Part shown: positions 34,727 to 42,950 of the stretch, piece after piece
Layout of the letters: the number at the start of each line of letters is the position of its first letter
Position numbering within the stretch: position 1 is the first letter of the stretch
The notes under the pieces: generated by a model
What the model saw: the letters and a program-made list of their open reading frames with translations, nothing else
Databases searched by the model: none
Told to the model about the DNA's origin: nothing
Translations under genes and position numbers: made by a program
Source of the DNA: Melioribacteraceae bacterium
Lineage (GTDB): Bacteria > Bacteroidota > Ignavibacteria > Ignavibacteriales > Melioribacteraceae
Assembly: GCA_022181065.1 (NCBI GenBank)
Contig: BQMY01000088.1
Span: forward strand, 1-64,000
Direction: 5' to 3'
DNA: 64,000 nt

Positions 34727-36427
34727 ATGAAAAAACGGTTGATATATGTCCAGTTTCTGCTGATGATTATTACCGGGATTACTTTTTCTCAGGAAAATAG
34801 TGTACAAACAGATGATATATACCCCGGAGAAATATCCATAAAAGGTTTTTCTCTTTCTCAAAGTACCGATGTTACAATCGAAGGTACTTTCGCCATGTAC
34901 GATTCGTGGGAACACAACACCTTTTTTTATGCGTGGATTATAAGATCGGATAACAGAAAAGTTGTTTGGCACCTGCTAAACGATTATGACCCGGATGATG
35001 AAGGTGAACATGAAATTAAAACAACTGTCGGGTTACGTGAAGGCGATTACGAACTCTATTACGCCGGCTCATATGATTATGGTACAGAAATAAATAATCT
35101 GGGTGACCTGCTTGATAAAATATTTTCCGGTAAATCCGAAAAAAGACGACGCGCAAGACGTGACTACCATATCAAGGTTTACGCTCCAGGTAAAATCCTG
35201 GCAGAACGAGACCCTTACGAACTTGTTGATAATTATACCAAAGACGCGCTTATAGCTGTTAATCGAGTAGGAAACTATGAAAATATTGAAAAACGTTTCT
35301 CGCTCAGCCGCGAAACTGATGTACGAATTTACGGACTTGGCGAGGGGAGAGGTAATTCAATTTTTGATTATGCATGGATCTATAATCCGGTTACAAATGA
35401 AAAAGTTTGGCAAATGGATCCCCGTCGCGGACGTTACGCAGGCGGTGGTGAAAAAAATCTTTACTACGACGATGAAATCACGCTTCCAAAGGGTAACTAT
35501 ATATTAACTTATGTAACAGACGATAGCCACGCATTCGGCAACTGGAATGTTATGCCACCGGAAGACCCGCAATTTTGGGGAGTTACTCTCTTTCCTGTAA
35601 ATCCGGCAGATAAGAAGAATCTGGAAGAATTTGATGAAGAAATTATTCCCAACCCGGTTATATCTATAAATAAAGTATGGGATAATGAATATATATCACA
35701 AGGTTTTGAGCTGGAAGAAAGTATGGATATCCGCATTCTCGCGTTAGGTGAGGGCGATGATGGCAGACTCGCGGATTACGGCTGGATCATCAACGCGGAA
35801 ACTCGCGAAACAATTTGGGATATGAACAGAGAAAAGACTGAATTCGCCGGTGGCGCGACAAAAAATAGAATGGTTGATGAAACAATCCGCCTTGAAGAAG
35901 GCAAGTATATTGTTTTTTATAAAACTGATGGTTCCCACTCATTTGAAGAGTGGAATTCTACTCCTCCCTTCCTGAAAGATAAATGGGGTATTACAATCTG
36001 GACCGCCGATAAAAATGATGAAGACAGGGTAACTCTCTTTTCAGAACGCGATTACAAAAACGAAAATGTTCTCGCTCAAATTACCAGAGTAAGAGATGAT
36101 GAAGATATTGAAAGATTATTCAGTCTTAATGGTGATACAAGACTTAGAATAATTGCCGTTGGCGAAGGTGACCGGCAGGGTATGTTTGATTTTGGCTGGA
36201 TTAAAAATGAAGTTAGCGGTAGAATTGTCTGGGATATGACTTACAGAAAAACCACTCATGCCGGGGGAGCCAAGAAAAACCGCCTGTTCAACGATGTGAT
36301 TATTCTTCCCGCCGGTGAATATAGTCTTCACTACAAAACCGATGACTCTCATTCATACAGGGATTGGAACTCAAGTCCGCCTGATGATGAAGAAATGTAT
36401 GGTATTACTATTTTTTATGAAAAATAA
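34727..36427 (+). CDS. Secreted protein with four tandem ~115-residue repeats, unknown family
   Basis: A 566-aa exported protein (signal MKKRLIYVQFLLMIITGIT..S). I do not recognise the family. The ATG was chosen over a GTG two codons upstream because CCGGAG lies just before it. Residues ~25-140 form a degenerate first repeat, and about 174-291, 310-426 and 448-566 are three clear ones. Each runs: a start like ENIEKRFSLSRETDVRIY, then GEG, DYAWI (or DYGWI/DFGWI), VWDM, AGG..KN, a Gly-anchored strand (LPAGEYSLHYKTDDSHS), WNSSPP and WGITI (or YGITI). The pattern suggests a beta-sandwich domain with a shared ligand site built from Asp-Asp-Ser-His and Trp-Asn. It is monocistronic with its own terminator. 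Surface or periplasmic binding is possible, with no catalytic evidence. Confidence 0.8.
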   Translation: MKKRLIYVQFLLMIITGITFSQENSVQTDDIYPGEISIKGFSLSQSTDVTIEGTFAMYDSWEHNTFFYAWIIRSDNRKVVWHLLNDYDPDDEGEHEIKTTVGLREGDYELYYAGSYDYGTEINNLGDLLDKIFSGKSEKRRRARRDYHIKVYAPGKILAERDPYELVDNYTKDALIAVNRVGNYENIEKRFSLSRETDVRIYGLGEGRGNSIFDYAWIYNPVTNEKVWQMDPRRGRYAGGGEKNLYYDDEITLPKGNYILTYVTDDSHAFGNWNVMPPEDPQFWGVTLFPVNPADKKNLEEFDEEIIPNPVISINKVWDNEYISQGFELEESMDIRILALGEGDDGRLADYGWIINAETRETIWDMNREKTEFAGGATKNRMVDETIRLEEGKYIVFYKTDGSHSFEEWNSTPPFLKDKWGITIWTADKNDEDRVTLFSERDYKNENVLAQITRVRDDEDIERLFSLNGDTRLRIIAVGEGDRQGMFDFGWIKNEVSGRIVWDMTYRKTTHAGGAKKNRLFNDVIILPAGEYSLHYKTDDSHSYRDWNSSPPDDEEMYGITIFYEK

Positions 36428-36460
36428 ATCCTTCCTTATTTATAAAATGTGATTCGTTTG

Positions 36461-36485
36461 CCCCTCTCCGGAGGGGTATTTTTTT
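36461..36485 (+). terminator. Terminator of the four-repeat protein gene
   Basis: The stem CCCCTC/GAGGGG (36461-36466 with 36471-36476) with a TCCG tetraloop is followed by TATTTTTTT, 34 bases after the stop codon. Confidence 0.88.
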
Positions 36486-36625
36486 GATAAAAATGAGTAG
36501 ATACTCTACCGGTCTAATCTTTATGACAAAATTAGTTATTCAAATGTTTTCTGTTATTTGGATTATTATCGGGAGATTTGTAAATAACAGAGGCTTTTTC
36601 ACTTAATCTATAACTTGAGGTCCTA

Positions 36626-37408
36626 ATGAAAAAAATAAACGGAATTTCAGTTTATACTTATGGAAATGAGAATAATCAGGCGGTCATTTTTGTTCACGGT
36701 TTTCCGTTTGATAACTCGATGTGGAAAGACCAGGTAAACGCGCTGAAGGAAAACTACTTCGTGATAACATATGATATCAGAGGATTCAACAAAAGTGACG
36801 TTGGAGATGGTCAATATACAATGGAGATGTTTGCGGATGACCTCCAAATGCTGATCGAAAATATGAACCTTAACAACCCCGTAATATGCGGTCTCTCGAT
36901 GGGTGGATACATCGCCTTACGCCATGCGGAAAAATATGGAGGAATAAAAGCTCTGATTCTTGCGGATACCAAATCTCAATCAGATCCCGACGCGGCAAAA
37001 ATCAATCGCGCAAACGGGATCAGGCGCATTAATGAAGAGGGTGTTGGGCCATTTGTTTCTGATTTTATTCCCAACACACTGTCGGCAAAAAACAAACTTG
37101 ATAACCACATTGTTGACAGATTGGTAATTGAAGCAAAAAGTTTATCACCAAAAACACTTAAAGGTGCGTTACTGGCAATGGCGGCAAGAACCGATACTTC
37201 CGCTTATCTTGAAAAAATTGATTTTCCGGTTATGTTTGTTTGCGGTAAGGAAGACAATCTTACTCCACCATCACTCATGAAAGAGTTGGCTGACAAAGTG
37301 AAAAACTCCATTTTTGAAATCATTGATGACGCGGGACACTTACCACCTGGTGAATCACCGGAAAAATTCAATTCCCTACTTCACAATTTTTTAGGTGGTT
37401 TGGAATAG
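36626..37408 (+). CDS. Alpha/beta-fold hydrolase (enol-lactonase/BioH-like)
   Basis: A 260-aa cytoplasmic hydrolase. The oxyanion segment is VIFVHGFPFDNSMW, the nucleophile elbow GLSMGG (Ser near residue 92), the acid CGKEDNLTP and the histidine DAGHLPPGESP, a complete triad. The overall pattern resembles 3-oxoadipate enol-lactonase-like and haloperoxidase-like enzymes, but no beta-ketoadipate genes are nearby, so the substrate is open. It precedes the flippase-like membrane gene by 55 bases and may share its transcript. Confidence 0.87.
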   Translation: MKKINGISVYTYGNENNQAVIFVHGFPFDNSMWKDQVNALKENYFVITYDIRGFNKSDVGDGQYTMEMFADDLQMLIENMNLNNPVICGLSMGGYIALRHAEKYGGIKALILADTKSQSDPDAAKINRANGIRRINEEGVGPFVSDFIPNTLSAKNKLDNHIVDRLVIEAKSLSPKTLKGALLAMAARTDTSAYLEKIDFPVMFVCGKEDNLTPPSLMKELADKVKNSIFEIIDDAGHLPPGESPEKFNSLLHNFLGGLE

Positions 37409-37463
37409 AGCGATATTGCTATATTTCATTCATAATTTTTTTAGGCAATAAGATTCGATATTG

Positions 37464-38501
37464 ATGAGTAAAAAAAGAAAATTAACGAGCGGGATATTAC
37501 TTGGACTGGGCTTTTCAGTTTTGATCTTCCTGCTCTATGATTTTGGTTTCGACAATATTTACAAAAATATATTAAGAATCAGCTGGTGGTTCATACCCAT
37601 TATCGGTATTTATTTTCTGGTCTATCTGCAAAACGCATGGGTATGGTATATAATTCTGGATGACAAGGCGAAGAAAATACCCTTCCGGAAAATTCTTTCC
37701 GTAACCCTCAGCGGAATGGCGATAAATGACATAACTCCGGTAGTCAATCTGGGTGGGGAACCATATAAAATATACGCAATCAAAGAACATATCGGAACTG
37801 AAGACGCAGTTTCTTCTGTAATTCTTTACACAATGATTCACTGGCTCTCCCACTTTTTCATCTGGATAACAGGTATCCTTCTTATATCTATTACCGCTGA
37901 TCTCTCTGATATAGTAAGATATTTTCTAATCGCTTCATTTGTTGCGATCTTTCTGCTGATCCTCTTCTTTTACAGACGCCATCGAAAAGGGATTTTTATC
38001 TCCCTGATTGATAAAATCTCCAAAGTACCTTTCCTGAAAGGACTTGCGGAAAAGCTTTCCCAAAAAGAGGAAACCTTTGTAGCGATTGATGAACAAATCA
38101 AAAACCTTTATAATAATCGTCCAAGCGATTTTTATCTCTCCATTTTCCTCGATTATCTTGGTAGAATTATATCTTCATTCGAATTTTATTTTATAATGCT
38201 TGCAATAAACTTCCATATTTCTCTTCTCGACGCGTTTTTCATTTATGCAGGCTACACCCTACTTGTGAACATCATGTTTTTTATGCCCCTTCAGCTCGGT
38301 ACGCGCGAAGGTAGTCTGGTACTTGTAATGGAAGCGCTAAAAATAGCTACCGGAATGGGTGTATTTGTATCGCTAATTATGCGGATCAGGGAGTTCTTCT
38401 GGATCGGACTTGGATTAAGTTTGATTCGTTTTGCCCGGTTCAGGAAAAAATCGGATAAAAAAGTGAGCGACTTCCTGAAATTCGAATCGGATGATAAATA
38501 A
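37464..38501 (+). CDS. Lysylphosphatidylglycerol synthase TM-like (UPF0104/YbhN-type) membrane protein
   Basis: A 345-aa inner-membrane protein with about eight hydrophobic segments. It belongs to the LPG_synthase_TM class, the flippase-like membrane half of MprF. Visible hallmarks are SGMAINDITPVVNLGGEPYK in the first half and FFMPLQLGTREGSLVLVMEA in the second, which match the family's conserved GG/E and P..G..E patterns. An ATG just after a TTG was taken as the start, and no strong ribosome-binding site is visible. It lacks the soluble synthase domain, which exists separately at 17515-18408. Lipid export is the family-level guess. Confidence 0.82.
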   Translation: MSKKRKLTSGILLGLGFSVLIFLLYDFGFDNIYKNILRISWWFIPIIGIYFLVYLQNAWVWYIILDDKAKKIPFRKILSVTLSGMAINDITPVVNLGGEPYKIYAIKEHIGTEDAVSSVILYTMIHWLSHFFIWITGILLISITADLSDIVRYFLIASFVAIFLLILFFYRRHRKGIFISLIDKISKVPFLKGLAEKLSQKEETFVAIDEQIKNLYNNRPSDFYLSIFLDYLGRIISSFEFYFIMLAINFHISLLDAFFIYAGYTLLVNIMFFMPLQLGTREGSLVLVMEALKIATGMGVFVSLIMRIREFFWIGLGLSLIRFARFRKKSDKKVSDFLKFESDDK

Positions 38502-38591
38502 AAATCATATTTAAGAAATAATAATTTCCAAACTTAAACAGTTTATCTTCGTCTAAAGTTTATCCTCAAATTAATTCAAACAGGAGAAACA

Positions 38592-40481
38592 ATGCCCCCT
38601 CTAAAATTGTTAAAATACTTTTCAATATTCCTAATTTTATGTGGAACACTTATGGCACAAGATGCTACGATGACCAGAGATAACATTGAAGATAAATACA
38701 AATGGGATTTATCGGATATTTACCAAAACTGGGATGAATGGGAAGCCGGTCTGGAAAATCTCGGCAAAAAAATGGATGAAATCGCCGCGCTTAAAGGCAC
38801 AATCAACTCAGGTGACAATCTGCTGAAAATTTTCCTTCTTCAGGATGATATGAATCAGCTTGCTTATAAAGTTTATCGTTATCCCCAGCTTATGAGAGAT
38901 ACAGATACACGTAATCAGGAAGTTGCCGGAAAAATGCAGCGTGTAATGATCATGTTCTCTCGTTTTTCTACCGCAACATCATGGATTTCACCCGAAGTAC
39001 TTGAAACCCCCTGGGAAACAATGGAAAAATGGCTTGCCAATACCGATGGGATTGAACCTTACAGATTTCAGGTAGAAGATTTATACCGCCAGCAAAAACA
39101 TGTTCTCGATGAAGAGAAGGAAAAACTGCTATCTTATTTCAGCAGCTTCAATGGTACACCTTCTCAGGTATATACCGAACTTTCAACCTCTGATATTGAT
39201 TTCCCGGAAATTGAATTAAGTAACGGCGAAACATTCAAGGTTACATCGGGTAATTATAGCAAAACTCTTGCGACTAACAGAAATCAGGAAGACCGTAAAA
39301 AAGCTTTCGAAGCCCATTATGGTGTTTACAACGATAGCAAAAACACTTACGCTCAGATTTACAACGCTGTATGTCAGCGTGATTGGGCTCAGGCTCAGGC
39401 AAGAAATTACAACTCTACTCTGGAAGCCGCGCTTGACGGAAATAATATTCCGGTAGAAGTTTACGAAAACCTGATCAAAACGGTTAAAGAAAATACTGAT
39501 CCTCTCAAAAAATATGTGAAATTGAGAAAAGAAGTACTTGGTCTTGAAGAATATCACAGCTATGACGGTTCAATCAATCTTATCGATTTTGACAAGACCT
39601 ACGAGTACGACGACGCAATGGGTATGGTCATGGAATCGATCAAACCGCTTGGCGATGAATATACTTCGAAATATGAGAAAGCCCTGAATGATGGCTGGAT
39701 TGATGTGATGGAAAACGAAGGTAAACGTCCCGGAGCTTATTCCGCGAATGTTTATGGTGTACATCCATACATGCTGTTAAACTATAACGGTACACTTGAC
39801 TATGTATTTACACTCGGTCATGAAATGGGTCATACCATGCATACCCTTTTGGCAAATGAAAATCAACCGTTTGCGACAGCATCCTACACAATTTTCGTTG
39901 CGGAAGTTGCCTCAACATTCAACGAAGCGCTATTGCTCGATCACCTTCTTGAAAAAACAGACGATCCAAAAGAAAGAATCGCGTTGTTAACACAGTCTAT
40001 CAGAAATATTACAGGTACATTTTTCTTCCAGACTTTACTTGCCGACTATGAACTACAGGTGCACAAACTAGTGGAACAAGGTTCACCGGTCACTGCGGAT
40101 GTTCTTGACAATATAATGCGTGATCTCTTTTCAGCTTATTACGGTGACGCTCAGATTAGTGATGAATTGTTGAATACAGTATGGGCGAGAATCGGGCACT
40201 TTTATCGTTCACCATATTATGTATTCCAGTATGCAACCTGTTTTGCTTCATCAGCAAAATTGTACAATGATTTTGAAGCAGCAAGCACTGACGGGCAAAA
40301 AGAGGAATTCCTTAACAGATATCTCGGATTGTTAAAATCTGGGGGTAACGATTATCCAATGGAACAGCTAAGACGCGCCGGTGTTGACCTCACACAGCCT
40401 GAACCTGTAATGGCAGTTATCAAACAGCTTGATGAACTCGTAAACCAGCTTGAAGTTGAATTGAAGAAAGTAAAATCATAG
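38592..40481 (+). CDS. pepF: Oligoendopeptidase F (M3 family), exported
   Basis: Zinc metallopeptidase of 629 aa that cleaves oligopeptides. The active-site helix is TLGHEMGHTMH (His410, Glu411, His414), and the third ligand is probably Glu438 in FVAEVASTFNEAL. Residues ~35-110 show the PepF N-terminal pattern (YKWDLSDIYQNWDEWE), and the C-terminal part has FATCF-like YVFQYATCFASSAKLYN. Unlike classical cytoplasmic PepF it opens with a signal peptide (LKYFSIFLILCGTLMA), so it should act in the periplasm or outside. CAGGAG lies before the ATG and a strong terminator follows. Confidence 0.93.
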   Translation: MPPLKLLKYFSIFLILCGTLMAQDATMTRDNIEDKYKWDLSDIYQNWDEWEAGLENLGKKMDEIAALKGTINSGDNLLKIFLLQDDMNQLAYKVYRYPQLMRDTDTRNQEVAGKMQRVMIMFSRFSTATSWISPEVLETPWETMEKWLANTDGIEPYRFQVEDLYRQQKHVLDEEKEKLLSYFSSFNGTPSQVYTELSTSDIDFPEIELSNGETFKVTSGNYSKTLATNRNQEDRKKAFEAHYGVYNDSKNTYAQIYNAVCQRDWAQAQARNYNSTLEAALDGNNIPVEVYENLIKTVKENTDPLKKYVKLRKEVLGLEEYHSYDGSINLIDFDKTYEYDDAMGMVMESIKPLGDEYTSKYEKALNDGWIDVMENEGKRPGAYSANVYGVHPYMLLNYNGTLDYVFTLGHEMGHTMHTLLANENQPFATASYTIFVAEVASTFNEALLLDHLLEKTDDPKERIALLTQSIRNITGTFFFQTLLADYELQVHKLVEQGSPVTADVLDNIMRDLFSAYYGDAQISDELLNTVWARIGHFYRSPYYVFQYATCFASSAKLYNDFEAASTDGQKEEFLNRYLGLLKSGGNDYPMEQLRRAGVDLTQPEPVMAVIKQLDELVNQLEVELKKVKS

Positions 40482-40509
40482 AGAAGATATATAATTACGA
40501 CACTTGCAG

Positions 40510-40535
40510 GGGAGGGTCATTGACCCTCCCTTTTT
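40510..40535 (+). terminator. Terminator of pepF
   Basis: GGGAGGGTC and GACCCTCCC form a 9-bp stem with a 3-base loop, ending in TTTTT, about 30 bases after the stop codon. Confidence 0.9.
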
Positions 40536-40880
40536 ATATCACAAAGAAATTATTTATAAAAACTTACCTCATCCCTGGATCCCTTCTGATTTGATCGGGA
40601 GGAATAACAAACTACTGCAACATTATCATACTCGCGAAAGCGGGATTCCAGCTTATAATCTTTTGACTAATGATACTCGACTATCCCTCGGCTCTTCGAG
40701 TGGCCTCAGGGATCTGTCAAGGTACAATTCACTTCAAACTCGGGACTCAAACAAAGCCAACCTAAATCCTCCACTTTAAAAAATGGGAGGATTTATAAAA
40801 ACACAACAGCTTTTTTTGCCCCTCCATTTATTAAAGGGAAGGTCTGACGCGTCAGAGGGGTGGGTTCTATCGCGACAGCA
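40536..40880. repeat. Intergenic palindrome cluster after pepF
   Basis: The spacer is built from short inverted repeats: GGATCCCTTCTGATTTGATCGGGAGG (~40580-40606), ACTCGCGAAAGCGGGATTCCAG, TCCCTCGGCTCTTCGAGTGG, and the perfect 9-bp stem AAATCCTCC/GGAGGATTT (40764-40794). A CCCCTCC..GACGCGTC..GAGGGG structure lies near 40819-40860. An open frame across it (40504-40779) follows the palindromes and is not a gene. Confidence 0.6.
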
Positions 40881-41542
40881 ACTGCATTAACCTTCCACAC
40901 GAGTAGATAAATTTCATCTAAATGACACCCTCATTTTTTCTTATAAATAATAAACCTAAAAACATTTTGGGAAATTTAATTTCTCTATCACTACTAAGAT
41001 TTTTTTGGCAATTACAAACAGATCAGTTTCATTAATTTGGCAGTAAATCAATAATAGATAATTAAGTTATCCCGTTATCAACTTTCGACAAAATAGTTCG
41101 GCATAAAAACGTTTGGGACTAATATCCTCAAAAGATCGCTCTCTTTTTTCACGTTTATTCACCTTGAAAAACATCCTTACTTTGGTGCTTATTTCCCTTA
41201 GTCTATTATATTTCCTGATAAAACCACCTGGAACGGAACTTGTTACAAATATTTAAAGAATTATTAACATTAGATTTGTTCTTTTTTCCGTTTTTACTTG
41301 CGAAATATCGGATGGTAAAGTAATTTTTAAGCCATACGTAAAACAAGTTCCCGGCAATAGCAGGAGAAGCAATTGTGCAAGGATCGATGTTTATACGATA
41401 ATACACATTTTTCTTTGAAGTTTAATAAACTCGATCATTTACAAAGTAGTATTGGATGTTAAAATCCGTTAAACATTAATATTTTTCATTACGCCGGTAC
41501 ATTTTTGTACAGCGAAAAGAGTTATATAACCATGAGGATGCT
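40881..41542. other. AT-rich upstream region of gdhA
   Basis: About 660 bases with no supported gene. It presumably carries the gdhA promoter and leader. TACATTTTTGTAC at about 41498-41510, 30-odd bases before the start, is an inverted repeat and loosely resembles a Bacteroidota -7 element (TAnnTTTG), but the match is inexact. A 30-codon frame with a TTG start near 41164 encodes one hydrophobic helix and has no ribosome-binding site. I do not call it. Confidence 0.35.
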
Positions 41543-42883
41543 ATGTTAGATTACGTTCAAAATGTGCTTGAAGAAGTTAAAGCCAAAAACCCGAGTGAAC
41601 CCGAATTTCATCAGGCGGTTGAAGAAGTTGCCGAATCACTTGATATTGTTTTTCAGAGACATCCCGAATATGTTTCTGCTGATATTCTTAGAAGAATGGT
41701 TGAACCCGAACGTGTAATTATGTTCCGTGTTCCCTGGATGGATGATCAGGGTGATGTACACGTTAACCGTGGTTTCAGAATAGAGATGAACAGCGCTATC
41801 GGTCCGTACAAGGGCGGATTAAGATTTCACCCTTCTGTTAACCTTGGTATTTTAAAATTTCTCGCTTTTGAGCAAGTATTCAAAAACAGCCTTACAACAT
41901 TGCCTATGGGCGGTGGTAAAGGTGGTTCCGATTTCGACCCGAAAGGTAAAAGTGATAACGAAGTTATGCGTTTCAGCCAAAGTTTTATGACCGAACTTTC
42001 ACGCCACGTTGGTCCGAATACTGACGTTCCTGCCGGTGATATCGGTGTTGGCGCACGTGAAATAGGATATTTGTTTGGTCAGTATAAAAGAATCAGGAAC
42101 GAATTCACCGGTGTACTTACAGGTAAAGGTATCAACTGGGGTGGTTCATTAATTCGTCCGGAAGCTACAGGTTTTGGTTGTGTTTATTTCGCGGAAGAGA
42201 TGCTTAAAACCAGAAATACTTCATTTGATGGTAAAGTAGTAGCTGTGTCAGGTTTCGGTAACGTTGCCTGGGGTGCGGTTCAGAAAGTTAATGAACTTGG
42301 CGGTAAAGTAGTCACCCTGTCAGGTCCTGACGGTTTCGTTTATGATCCTGATGGTATTACCGGCGAAAAAGTTGACTATATGCTTAAACTAAGAGCAAGC
42401 AACAAAGACGCAGTTGAAGATTACGCTAAAGAATTCAAGGTTGAATTCCATCCGGGTAAAAAACCATGGGGTATAAAGGTTGACGTTGCTCTTCCTTGTG
42501 CGACACAAAACGAAATTTATCCTGAAGACGCTAAAGAATTGTTGAAAAACGGATGTATGGCAATTTGTGAAGGCGCGAACATGCCAACCACACTTGAAGC
42601 TTATCATATTATTGATGAAGCCGGTATTCTCTACGCTCCGGGCAAAGCTTCCAATGCAGGTGGTGTTGCAACTTCCGGACTTGAAATGTCACAGAACAGT
42701 ATGCGCCTGCCATGGTCAAGAGAAGAAGTGGACAATCGTTTACATGAAATTATGATCCGTATCCATGAAACATGTCTTACAACTTCCGAAAGATTCGGAA
42801 CTCCTGGAAATTATGTTAATGGAGCAAACATTGCAGGCTTCCTTAAAGTTGCCGACGCTATGTTAGACCAGGGTCTGGTTTAA
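41543..42883 (+). CDS. gdhA: Glutamate dehydrogenase, hexameric GdhA type
   Basis: Catalyses reversible amination of 2-oxoglutarate to glutamate, the ammonium entry point. At 446 aa it is a small-subunit hexameric type I enzyme. The N-terminal part has NRGFRIEMNSAIGPYKGGLR, the substrate/catalytic lysine loop LPMGGGKGGSDFDPKG, and VPAGDIGVGAREIGYL. The Rossmann motif is VSGFGNVAWGA, and LPCATQNEI lies further on. The architecture matches NADP-dependent biosynthetic GdhA, though cofactor choice cannot be proved here. AGGATG precedes the ATG. The next gene starts 67 bases downstream after a strong hairpin. Confidence 0.95.
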   Translation: MLDYVQNVLEEVKAKNPSEPEFHQAVEEVAESLDIVFQRHPEYVSADILRRMVEPERVIMFRVPWMDDQGDVHVNRGFRIEMNSAIGPYKGGLRFHPSVNLGILKFLAFEQVFKNSLTTLPMGGGKGGSDFDPKGKSDNEVMRFSQSFMTELSRHVGPNTDVPAGDIGVGAREIGYLFGQYKRIRNEFTGVLTGKGINWGGSLIRPEATGFGCVYFAEEMLKTRNTSFDGKVVAVSGFGNVAWGAVQKVNELGGKVVTLSGPDGFVYDPDGITGEKVDYMLKLRASNKDAVEDYAKEFKVEFHPGKKPWGIKVDVALPCATQNEIYPEDAKELLKNGCMAICEGANMPTTLEAYHIIDEAGILYAPGKASNAGGVATSGLEMSQNSMRLPWSREEVDNRLHEIMIRIHETCLTTSERFGTPGNYVNGANIAGFLKVADAMLDQGLV

Positions 42884-42903
42884 TTTTTAACTAAGGAGAT
42901 TAT

Positions 42904-42941
42904 AAAGCCGGTGCATCGGGGTTACCCTGTGCCCCGGCTTT
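42904..42941 (+). promoter_or_regulatory. Strong hairpin between gdhA and the receiver/ATP-grasp gene
   Basis: AAAGCCGG (42904-42911) pairs with CCGGCTTT (42934-42941). Inner pairs are GCA/TGC and GGG/CCC around a short loop. It ends nine bases before the ATG at 42951. No T tract follows, so it is a poor intrinsic terminator. An AAGGAG (42893-42898) lies before the hairpin and the downstream gene has only a weak GGTG. It may stabilise the gdhA mRNA or gate translation of the next gene. Confidence 0.6.
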
Positions 42942-42950
42942 GGTGTATAT

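Noticed and set aside
40504-40779. 91-codon open frame after pepF
   Set aside because: It begins inside the pepF terminator and runs through several palindromic repeats. There is no separate ribosome-binding site and its composition follows the repeats.
41164-41256. 30-codon TTG-start frame encoding a single hydrophobic helix
   Set aside because: No Shine-Dalgarno sequence or context. A short hydrophobic frame is expected by chance in AT-rich spacer.
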